Assembly (NCBI RefSeq): GCF_029223525.1
Contig: NZ_JARHTQ010000007.1
Location: forward strand, 1-64,000
Length of the DNA stretch: 64,000 bases
From: Streptantibioticus ferralitis
Lineage (GTDB): Bacteria; Actinomycetota; Actinomycetes; Streptomycetales; Streptomycetaceae
Reading direction: 5' to 3'
In this document: in pieces, positions 52,026-59,531 of the stretch
How the letters are laid out: the number at the start of each line of letters is the position of its first letter
Position numbering within the stretch: position 1 is the stretch's first letter
Notes under the pieces: model-generated
Database searches by the model: none
Seen by the model: the letters and a program-made list of their open reading frames with translations, nothing else
Told to the model about the DNA's origin: nothing
Program-made: the position numbers and the translations under genes

Positions 52026-54167
52026 CTAGAGGCGCTCGGTCGGCTGGTCCCCTACCGGACCGGGCGCCTCGGGGGGCGGCCCGGGCCGCGGCTCGCGCAC
52101 GCGGGCGAGGACCAGGACCGTGTCGTCGGTCGGTGGGGTGGGGAGCAGCCGGGTCAGGACGCGGTCCGCGGTGGCGTCCAGTGGCTCCGGTGTACGGCCC
52201 AGTTCTGCGCGGAGCGCGGCCAGGCCGTCCTCGATGTCCCGACCGGGCGCCTCGATCAGGCCGTCGGTGTACAGGGCGAGCGTGGCGCCCCGCGGCAGCT
52301 TGATGTCGGTCGACCGGAAGCGGCAGCCGCCGACGCCCAGCGGAACCCCCAGGACGTCGCCGATGGTCTCGACGTGGCCCTCCGGGTGCAGAACGAGCGG
52401 CGGAGGGTGGCCCGCACTCGCGATGCGGGTGTGTCCGGTGGCGGGGTCGTACACGGCGTAGAGGCAGGTGGCCAGATCGACGCCCGCTTCCTGGGCGATC
52501 TGGTCGAGTTCGGTGAGCAGGTCCTCCGGTTCCGGGTCGCGGCGGGAGAGCACCCGAAGGGTGACGCGTAGCTTGCCCATGCTCGCCGCCGCCGGCACGC
52601 CGTGTCCCATCACGTCGCCGACTACCAGGGCGACGCGGTCGCCGGGCAGGTTGATCACGTCGTACCAGTCGCCACCGACTTCGGTGACACGGCTGCCGGG
52701 CCGGTACCGGTGGACCACGTCCAGGTAGGGGCTGGTCGCCGGGGAACGGGGGAGCAGAGCGCGTTGCAGAGTGAGCGCGATGTCCCGCTCACGGCTGTAC
52801 AGGCGGGCGTTGTCCAGGCAGAGCGCGGCTCGGGAGGCGAGCTCGCCGGCCAGGTTGAGATCCTCCTCGCTGAACATCGGCCGTGTCGCGGATCGGCCGA
52901 ACACGGCGAACCCCTGGGCCGATCCGCGGGCGATGAGCGGGGCGAGCAGCAGCCAGCCCAGATCGCTCTCGGCCAGTACTCGGGCGCACCCCTGGTCCAG
53001 CACGGTACGGGCCAGGAATTCCTCGTTCGCCGGGGCGCAGACCGGACGGCCGGTGCCGAGTACCTGGTGGACCGCGGAGCCCGGCGGGTAGCGCACGTGC
53101 TCCGCCCGGCCGACGGGTTCGGTCCCGCGCGGTGACCGCGCGGTGCCGGAGGCGATCCGCAGGGTGGTCACCGGGAGGCCGGGATCGAACGGCCGACCCT
53201 CGTCCATCCACTGCACGAGTTCGACGACGGCGCAGTCGGAGAAGTCCGGCACCGCGGCTTCGACCAGTTCCTGGGCGGTGACCCGCACATCCAAGGTGGT
53301 GCCGATCCGGGCGCTGGCCCGGTCCAGCAGCGCCAACCGCTGGCGGGTGGCGGACGCCTCCACGATGGCCTGCTCCCGGTCGGTCACATCCACCAGCAGC
53401 CCGCCCAGTCCGGGACGGGTGCCGCTGGCCTGGCTGAGCGGGAAGAAGCTCACCGACCGCACCTGGTCGCGATCGGGGTGACCGCGGGTGCGCATGCCGA
53501 CCAGCATTCCCACGATGGGGCGCCCCTCGGTGGCGACGGCGCGCAGTCTGCGCTCGTACTCGCCTCCGTCAGAGGTGATCGCGATCTCGGTGAAACGCCG
53601 CCCGAGATGCTCCGCGATGGGCAGCCCGTCCATGTCGGCCAGCGCTTGGTTGAGGTGGACGTAACGCAGATCCTCGTCGAGCATCACCAGCCCGATCGGG
53701 CAGGTTGCGAAGAGGGCGTCGAGGAAGGCGAGGTTGGTCTTCACCCGATCAAGCTCGTCGCCCCGGCTGGCCAGGGCCATGACCACCGAGCGGCCCCCGG
53801 CGCCGGTCACCGGGAAGACCCGGAACCCGCAGTCGAAGACCGCGCCGTCCCGGTGCCTGATCGGCAGCCGCCCGCGCCAGTACCCCCGGGCTCGGCTCTC
53901 CGCGGTCATACGGGCGTAGCCGTCCGGGCCATCGAGCGCGGTGCCGGGAAAGCCCTCCGCCGGAGAACCGGGAAAGAGGATGGCGGCCGGTTTCGACAGC
54001 ACCTCCGCGGAGGGGTAACCGAAAAGGTGCCCGGCGCCGGGCCCCCAGTAGCAGATGCGGTCGTCCTCGTCCACGCCGAACATCGCCACCGCCACATGCT
54101 GCAGCAGCGTCCCGGGCTCGGACCAGAACGGGCCGTGCCCCTCGTCGTCCGGCCGATCCGAAGGCAC
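52026..54167 (-). CDS. PAS-PAS-GAF-SpoIIE phosphatase
   Basis: The product has about 713 residues from GTG 54167 (VPSDRPDDEG), chosen because AGGGAAGAG lies just upstream; a TTG at 54236 gives 736 residues. Order: PAS (about 15-125, DDRICYWGPGAGHLFGYPSA), PAS (about 140-250, FATCPIGLVMLDEDLRYVHL), GAF (about 270-445) and SpoIIE/PP2C (about 465-680) with TEVGGDWYDVI, GDVMGHGVPAA, LYTDGLIEAP and DDTVLVLA metal motifs. Unlike its two relatives in this window it has no HATPase domain, ending in a short Pro-rich tail. It should be a pure Ser/Thr phosphatase acting on anti-anti-sigma-type proteins. It is divergent from a second such gene. Confidence 0.9.
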   Translation of the reverse strand: MPSDRPDDEGHGPFWSEPGTLLQHVAVAMFGVDEDDRICYWGPGAGHLFGYPSAEVLSKPAAILFPGSPAEGFPGTALDGPDGYARMTAESRARGYWRGRLPIRHRDGAVFDCGFRVFPVTGAGGRSVVMALASRGDELDRVKTNLAFLDALFATCPIGLVMLDEDLRYVHLNQALADMDGLPIAEHLGRRFTEIAITSDGGEYERRLRAVATEGRPIVGMLVGMRTRGHPDRDQVRSVSFFPLSQASGTRPGLGGLLVDVTDREQAIVEASATRQRLALLDRASARIGTTLDVRVTAQELVEAAVPDFSDCAVVELVQWMDEGRPFDPGLPVTTLRIASGTARSPRGTEPVGRAEHVRYPPGSAVHQVLGTGRPVCAPANEEFLARTVLDQGCARVLAESDLGWLLLAPLIARGSAQGFAVFGRSATRPMFSEEDLNLAGELASRAALCLDNARLYSRERDIALTLQRALLPRSPATSPYLDVVHRYRPGSRVTEVGGDWYDVINLPGDRVALVVGDVMGHGVPAAASMGKLRVTLRVLSRRDPEPEDLLTELDQIAQEAGVDLATCLYAVYDPATGHTRIASAGHPPPLVLHPEGHVETIGDVLGVPLGVGGCRFRSTDIKLPRGATLALYTDGLIEAPGRDIEDGLAALRAELGRTPEPLDATADRVLTRLLPTPPTDDTVLVLARVREPRPGPPPEAPGPVGDQPTERL

Positions 54168-54353
54168 CAGCTCTTCCCTTCCACCCGCCGTGCGCAGTGC
54201 CTGTCCGCCCTCCGGACGACGGACGGGCTTCCTCAATTATCCCCGCTGCCCTTCCCCGGGGCGCGGGCGATAGCCGGCGTACAACCCGAGTCATGCCATG
54301 CAGTTGATCGCCAAAGGGGACATAATTGACGAGTGCGGCGAGGGGTTATGAAC

Positions 54354-56825
54354 ATGCCCGAGGCGTCCGGCGGCGATACTCGACGCTGCCCGTTCGACGT
54401 CATCGATGCCGCCGTGGCAGTGGTGGATCCGCAGGGCCTGATCGAGGGATGGAGCCGAGGCGCGGAGGCGCTGCTCGGCTACCGGGCCCAGGACGTGATC
54501 GGGCAACCCGCCACGGACCTGTTGGCGACCCAGGGCGACGACACGGCCTCGGCGATGACGCAGCGCCACCGGGTCGGCGGCGGATGGCACGCGTCGCTCG
54601 CGGTGCACCACCGGGACGGCCGTCGTCTGGAGCTCAGCGCGCAGGCCTGCCCGCTCGGCGCGGACCGGCGCGGTGCGAGTTGGCTCGTGGTGGCCTGCGA
54701 CCTGGCCACGGTGCAGGGGTGGGACCGCGAGCAGGCGGTGCTGCGGGGGTTGTTCACCCAGTCCCCGTTCGGTATGGCCGTGGTGGACCCGCAGCTGAGG
54801 TTCCTGATGATCAACCCCGCGCTGGAACGGATGGACGGCGTCCCGGCACGGCTGCGGCTGGGCCGCCGACTGCGTGACACGGTGCCCGGGGCCGCGGGGC
54901 CGATGGCCGAAGCGCGGGCCCGGGAGGTGCTGGAGACCGGTGAGCCACTGGTCACCATCGAGCACGTCGACTCCGCGGTCGATCCGCACCGGCAGCACGT
55001 CCGCTCCAGTTCCTCCTTCCGACTGCAGGACTCCGCCGGTCGCACCGTGGGCGTGGGGCACGCGGTGCTCGATGTCACCAGTCACCACCGTGCCCGGCAG
55101 CGGCTGGCGCTGGTGAACGAGGCCAGCGTCCTCATCGGCAGCACGCTGGACCTGGACCGCACGGTCGAGGAGCTGGCCGAGGTCATGGTCCCACCGGTCG
55201 CCGACTTCGTCGCCGTGGACCTGCTGGCCGCCGTCGTGGGCGAGCAGGACCCGGAACCGGTCCTCGTCGAGGACCCCGCCGAGCTACGGCGGAGCGCCCA
55301 CCGGTCGATCCAGCCGAATCTCCCGGAAGCGCTGGCGGCTCTCGGTGAGACGGTCGCGTACCCGGAGGTGTCGCCGCAGGCCCGCTGCATGGCCACCGGC
55401 CGGCCGGTGCTGGACGCCGTCCTGGACCTGTCCACACCGTGGTTGCGCAAGGACCCACTGCGCGCGGCGAAGATGCGGGAGCTGGGTATCCACTCCCACT
55501 TGGTGGTCCCCTTGCGGGCCCGGGGCATCACCGTGGGCGTGGCCACCTTGATGCGCTGGAAGAACTCCGAGTCCTTCGACGCCGACGACCTGCTGCTGGT
55601 GGAGGAGTTGGCCGCCCGCGCCGCCGTCTGCATCGACAACGCCCGGCGCTTCACCCGTGAACACCGCGCCGCCCTCACCCTCCAGCGCAGCCTGCTTCCG
55701 CAGGACCTGCCCGCCCATACCGCGGTGGAGGCCGCCTACCGCTACCTGCCGGCGGACACCCAGGCGGGCGTCGGCGGAGACTGGTTCGATGTGCTGTCGT
55801 TGTCCGGCAGCCGGGTGGGACTGGTCGTCGGTGACGTCGTCGGCCACGGTATGCACGCCGCGGCCACCATGGGACGGCTGCGTACCGCCGTGCACACCCT
55901 GGCCGATCTCGAGCTGCCGCCCGATGAACTCCTCTCCCACCTCGACGATCTGGTGGTCCGCCTCGCCGTGGAGGACGAGGCGGCGGACCGGCCCAGCACC
56001 GGGGTGGTCGGGGCCACCTGCCTGTACTGCGTGTACGACCCGATCTCCCGCTCCGCCACCTTCGCCCGCGCGGGTCACCCCCCACCCGCCATCGCCCATC
56101 TGCACAAGGCCGTCGAGTTCCCCGAGATCCCGGCCGGACCCCCGCTCGGCCTGGGCGGCCTGCCGTTCGAGTCCGCCGAGGTGCAGATACCTGACGGCTG
56201 TGTCCTCGCCTTCTACACCGACGGTCTGATCACCGCGTCCGCCGACCGCGACGTCGAGACCGGCCTCGAGCGGCTGTGCTTCGCCCTGGCCCACCCCGAC
56301 CGCCCGTTGGAAGAGATATGCGACGGCATGGTCCGCACCCTGCTGCCGGACCGCCCCCACGACGACGTGGCCTTTCTCGTCGCCCGCACCCACGCGCTGC
56401 ACAGCGACAACTTCGCCACCTGGGACCTGAGCTGTGAGCCCGCCGCCGTCGGCCACGCCCGGATGATCACCGGCCAGCAGTTGGCGGACTGGGACCTGGA
56501 CGATCTGGCGTTCACCACCGAACTGATCGTCAGCGAGCTGGTCACCAACGCCATCCGCTACGCCTCCGAGCCGATCAGACTGCGCCTGATCCGGGATGTG
56601 CACCTGATCTGCGAGGTCTCCGACGGCAGCAACACATCCCCGCACCTACGGCGCGCCCGCTCCAACGACGAAGGAGGGCGAGGCCTGTTCCTGGTGGCCC
56701 AGTTCGCCCAGCGCTGGGGCACCCGCTACACCACCGACGGCAAGACCATCTGGGCCGAGCAACTCCTGCCGCAGAGCGCGCCGAACCCCGACATCGCCGA
56801 GTCGCGGCTGGACGTGTGCGGTTAG
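54354..56825 (+). CDS. PAS-PAS-GAF-SpoIIE phosphatase with HATPase domain
   Basis: From ATG 54354, which has AGGGG 8 nt upstream, the product has 823 residues; ATG 54348 and GTG 54333 are alternatives. Order: PAS (about 10-120), PAS (about 135-240, FTQSPFGMAVVDPQLRFLMI), GAF (about 260-430), SpoIIE (about 440-670; AGVGGDWFDVL, GDVVGHGMHAA, FYTDGLITAS and DDVAFLVA) and RsbW-like HATPase (about 690-810; SELVTNAIRYA and GGRGLFLVAQFAQRWG). The architecture resembles the 17089 protein with one fewer GAF. It probably forms a regulatory pair with the divergent phosphatase from a shared 186-bp promoter region. Confidence 0.9.
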   Translation: MPEASGGDTRRCPFDVIDAAVAVVDPQGLIEGWSRGAEALLGYRAQDVIGQPATDLLATQGDDTASAMTQRHRVGGGWHASLAVHHRDGRRLELSAQACPLGADRRGASWLVVACDLATVQGWDREQAVLRGLFTQSPFGMAVVDPQLRFLMINPALERMDGVPARLRLGRRLRDTVPGAAGPMAEARAREVLETGEPLVTIEHVDSAVDPHRQHVRSSSSFRLQDSAGRTVGVGHAVLDVTSHHRARQRLALVNEASVLIGSTLDLDRTVEELAEVMVPPVADFVAVDLLAAVVGEQDPEPVLVEDPAELRRSAHRSIQPNLPEALAALGETVAYPEVSPQARCMATGRPVLDAVLDLSTPWLRKDPLRAAKMRELGIHSHLVVPLRARGITVGVATLMRWKNSESFDADDLLLVEELAARAAVCIDNARRFTREHRAALTLQRSLLPQDLPAHTAVEAAYRYLPADTQAGVGGDWFDVLSLSGSRVGLVVGDVVGHGMHAAATMGRLRTAVHTLADLELPPDELLSHLDDLVVRLAVEDEAADRPSTGVVGATCLYCVYDPISRSATFARAGHPPPAIAHLHKAVEFPEIPAGPPLGLGGLPFESAEVQIPDGCVLAFYTDGLITASADRDVETGLERLCFALAHPDRPLEEICDGMVRTLLPDRPHDDVAFLVARTHALHSDNFATWDLSCEPAAVGHARMITGQQLADWDLDDLAFTTELIVSELVTNAIRYASEPIRLRLIRDVHLICEVSDGSNTSPHLRRARSNDEGGRGLFLVAQFAQRWGTRYTTDGKTIWAEQLLPQSAPNPDIAESRLDVCG

Positions 56826-57219
56826 CGCCCGCTGGATCAGTTGCCGTCCGGTCGCGGCCTGTTCCGGTGGGGAACAACGAAGTCCCAGGCGGGCACCGCC
56901 CGTTGGCCGGGTCGTGTTGTCAAATCCCTTACGACCGCTTTTGGTTCCCAGATGTGTTCATTCTGTGAGCTTCATCGCACAAGACCTTCATATCGGCAGG
57001 TCAGGGCCTTTCGGCGCGATCGTCATCGGCCCGTGCGCGCTAGTGTGGGAGGTGTCAGCGCCCCGGGGGAGGGCGGCTGACTTCTCTCTTCGCTTCCGCC
57101 GCATTCGGGACGGTGTGGAGCGGGTGCCCCGACCGGGCACCCCGCACCCGCTCGCGTAAATGGCCTCACTTGTGCACCCGCGTCGATCCGCCGGTGCGCC
57201 ATGTCCGTGTGGAGGTACC
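56826..57219. other. Leader region before the lux-like operon
   Basis: This 394-bp region is AT-richer around 56920-56990. A TAGTGT near 57040 can serve as a -10. A 10-bp stem (GAGCGGGTGC at 57118-57127 with GCACCCGCTC at 57144-57153) lies about 65 bp before the presumed first start codon and could act as an attenuator. Confidence 0.45.
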
Positions 57220-58362
57220 TTGGCCCTCGATTTTCGCGCCGCGAGTCTGGATGACATCGACGGGTTACTCCGGCTCTACCAGCAGGTCTACGGGCGCGAC
57301 TACGCGCTGCCGCTCGGCACCGACCCGGAGGTGATGGCCCGGGAGATCTCCTCGCCGCACACCACCTGGCTGGCCGCCCGGGACCCGGGAACCGGGCGGA
57401 TGGTGGGCTCGATCGTGGGGAACCATGATCCGTCCGACGGCCTGGGCAAACTCCAGGGGCTGGTGGTCCACCCGGACGTCCGGGGCTCGGGAGCCGCCCG
57501 CCAGGCCGTCCGGCAGCTCAGTGACAGTCTGCTCAGCGGGGACCGACCCGCCGACTCCGTGTACGCCACCGCGCGCACCAACTCCACGGCGCCACAACGG
57601 ATCTGCCTGCGCAGCGGCTTCCAGGCCCTGGGCATCTTCCCCAACCTCCGCAAGGCCGCCCGGCACGAGACCATGGTGCTGCTGGCCCGGCACCGCGAAG
57701 GGGTGCTGGAACGCCGGCTCCCGGTACCGCGCGTCCCCGCCGGACTGGCCGGTCTGGTCCGGGCGCTGCGCAGTGCCGGGTTCGAGACCGACACCGAGAT
57801 CACGCCGGAGACGCCGCCACGCGTCCCCGGCAGCCGCCCGGCGGCGCGCGAGGTAGAGCTCGTGGACGCACCCGAGTTCGTACTGCGCCGCTTCGCCGAG
57901 GTCGTGCCCGACCCCGGACGGCGCTTCTACCCCTTCCACTCGCCCAACGTCATGCTGGCCGCCACAGACGGGGCCTACGAGCTCTACGCCCAACTCAGCC
58001 GCGCCGACGGCTACTGCACACTGATCGGCACCGCACCGGGGATGGACGCCCTCGGCGACGACCTCGAACCGCTCATCGAGCGCCTCGGCGGTTACGGCGC
58101 CTCCTACATCGAGACCCTGGTGCCGCTGGACTGCTACGACGAACTGTGCCAGTTACTCGCCCACGGCTTCCTGCCCGCCGCCGCCTATCCGGCGATGCGC
58201 CGGGTGGGCGAACGGTTCCGCGACTACGTCGTGATGGCTCGCACCCTGCAGCCGCTGGACTTCCGTGACCTGGCCCTCGATGTGGCCTTCCAGCCCTTCA
58301 CCGAGCAGTACATCGAGCTGTGGAAGCAGCAATACCTCAACACCCGCGGGGTTTTCCAGTGA
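57220..58362 (+). CDS. GNAT-like protein, first gene of the lux-like operon
   Basis: From TTG 57220 (GGAGG four bases upstream) the product has 380 residues; ATG 57160 would add 20. Residues 1-160 form a GNAT domain: LGKLQGLVVHPDVRGSGAAR carries the acetyl-CoA loop (R-G-S-G-A-A), and ARTNSTAPQRICLRSGFQAL the C-terminal strand. Residues about 170-380 are a second domain with ELYAQLSRADGYCTLIGTAP and SYIETLVPLDCYDELCQLLA, perhaps a degenerate GNAT. The gene overlaps the LuxE-like gene by 4 bp (GTGA), implying a shared pathway. It might supply or transfer the acyl group, the role luxD plays in bacterial luminescence operons, though it is unrelated in fold; this is speculative. Confidence 0.75.
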   Translation: MALDFRAASLDDIDGLLRLYQQVYGRDYALPLGTDPEVMAREISSPHTTWLAARDPGTGRMVGSIVGNHDPSDGLGKLQGLVVHPDVRGSGAARQAVRQLSDSLLSGDRPADSVYATARTNSTAPQRICLRSGFQALGIFPNLRKAARHETMVLLARHREGVLERRLPVPRVPAGLAGLVRALRSAGFETDTEITPETPPRVPGSRPAAREVELVDAPEFVLRRFAEVVPDPGRRFYPFHSPNVMLAATDGAYELYAQLSRADGYCTLIGTAPGMDALGDDLEPLIERLGGYGASYIETLVPLDCYDELCQLLAHGFLPAAAYPAMRRVGERFRDYVVMARTLQPLDFRDLALDVAFQPFTEQYIELWKQQYLNTRGVFQ

Positions 58363-59531
58363 ACCAGTACCTGGGGCCGGTCACGGTACCCGATTCCGAC
58401 GCCCTCGCCGCCGTACAACGGCTGTGCGACATCGCCGACCCCTATGCGGTCGGCCCGGAGAACGACCGGCTCTTCGCCCAGGCGATGAACGAGTCCAACG
58501 CCTGGCACGCCGCCCGGTCGCCGTTCTTCGCCCGGATGCTGGCCTCCAGCGCCGCCGCCGGCCAACCCCTCGCCGACGTCGACGAGTTGCACCGACTGCC
58601 CTTCGTGCACGCCAACTTCTTCAAGGCGCACGAGGTGGTCTCCATACCCGGCGACGACGTGAGGCTGCATGTCACCTCCTCCGGAACCACCGGGCAGAAG
58701 TCGCAGATGTTCTTCGACGAGTGGACGCTACGCGCCGGTCAGCGCATGGTCGCCCGGATCTTCGACCACTACGGCTGGATCGGGGAGGAGGAGCCGGTCA
58801 ACTATCTGCTCTCCAACTACCAGCCCCGGCCCGGGCTGAACCTCGGCACCTCGTTCACCGACGAGTACCTGTGCCACTTCGCGCCGGTGCGGTCCGTCGA
58901 GTACGCGCTGAAGCACACCGGCGGCGGCCACGAGTTCGACCCGTTCGGCTGCGTCCGCGCGCTGATCCGCTACGCCGAGGAGGGAGCGCCGGTACGCGTC
59001 CTCGGGTTCCCCGCCTTCCTCTCCTTCACCCTTGACCGGATGCGGGAGTTGGGCGTGCCGCCGCTGGAGCTCTCCCCGCGGTCACTGGTGGTCTTCGGCG
59101 GCGGTTGGAAGGGCCACGCGGACAAGCAGGTGGCCAAGCCCGAGCTCTACCGCCGGATCAAGGACCAGCTCGGCATCCCGGACGAGCGCATCCGCGACGG
59201 GTTCGGAGCCGTCGAACACTCCGTGCTGTACATGGAGTGCCCGCGGCACCGCCTCCATGTGCCCACCTGGTCGAGGATGCTGGTCCGCTCCGTGCGGACC
59301 CTTGAGCCGCTGCCCTACGGGGAACGCGGCTATGCCCAGTTCATCTCCCCGTACATCACCTCGGTCCCGGCGCAGTCCGTCCTCATGGGCGACCTGGTCT
59401 CGCAGCACGCGCCCGAGGAGTGCGGCTGCGGCCTGCCCACGCCCTGGTTCACCGTGCACGGCCGGGCCGGGCTGAGCCGCAACCGCAGCTGTGCCGTCGC
59501 CGCCGCCGAACTGCTCAAGGGGAAGTCATGA
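58359..59531 (+). CDS. LuxE-like acyl-protein synthetase
   Basis: The product has 390 residues, start GTG 58359. It is an adenylate-forming protein of the LuxE/PaaK family: N-terminal FVHANFFKAHEVVSIPGDDV, the phosphate loop LHVTSSGTTGQKSQMFFDEW (106-115 core), then LVVFGGGWKGHADKQVAKPE, DGFGAVEHSVLYMECPRHRL and a Cys pair CGCGLPTPWF near the end. In luminescent bacteria LuxE activates a fatty acid as acyl-AMP, takes it as a thioester and hands it to the reductase LuxC. Length matches LuxE (about 370). Its stop overlaps the ATG of the LuxC-type gene (ATGA). Confidence 0.87.
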   Translation: MNQYLGPVTVPDSDALAAVQRLCDIADPYAVGPENDRLFAQAMNESNAWHAARSPFFARMLASSAAAGQPLADVDELHRLPFVHANFFKAHEVVSIPGDDVRLHVTSSGTTGQKSQMFFDEWTLRAGQRMVARIFDHYGWIGEEEPVNYLLSNYQPRPGLNLGTSFTDEYLCHFAPVRSVEYALKHTGGGHEFDPFGCVRALIRYAEEGAPVRVLGFPAFLSFTLDRMRELGVPPLELSPRSLVVFGGGWKGHADKQVAKPELYRRIKDQLGIPDERIRDGFGAVEHSVLYMECPRHRLHVPTWSRMLVRSVRTLEPLPYGERGYAQFISPYITSVPAQSVLMGDLVSQHAPEECGCGLPTPWFTVHGRAGLSRNRSCAVAAAELLKGKS

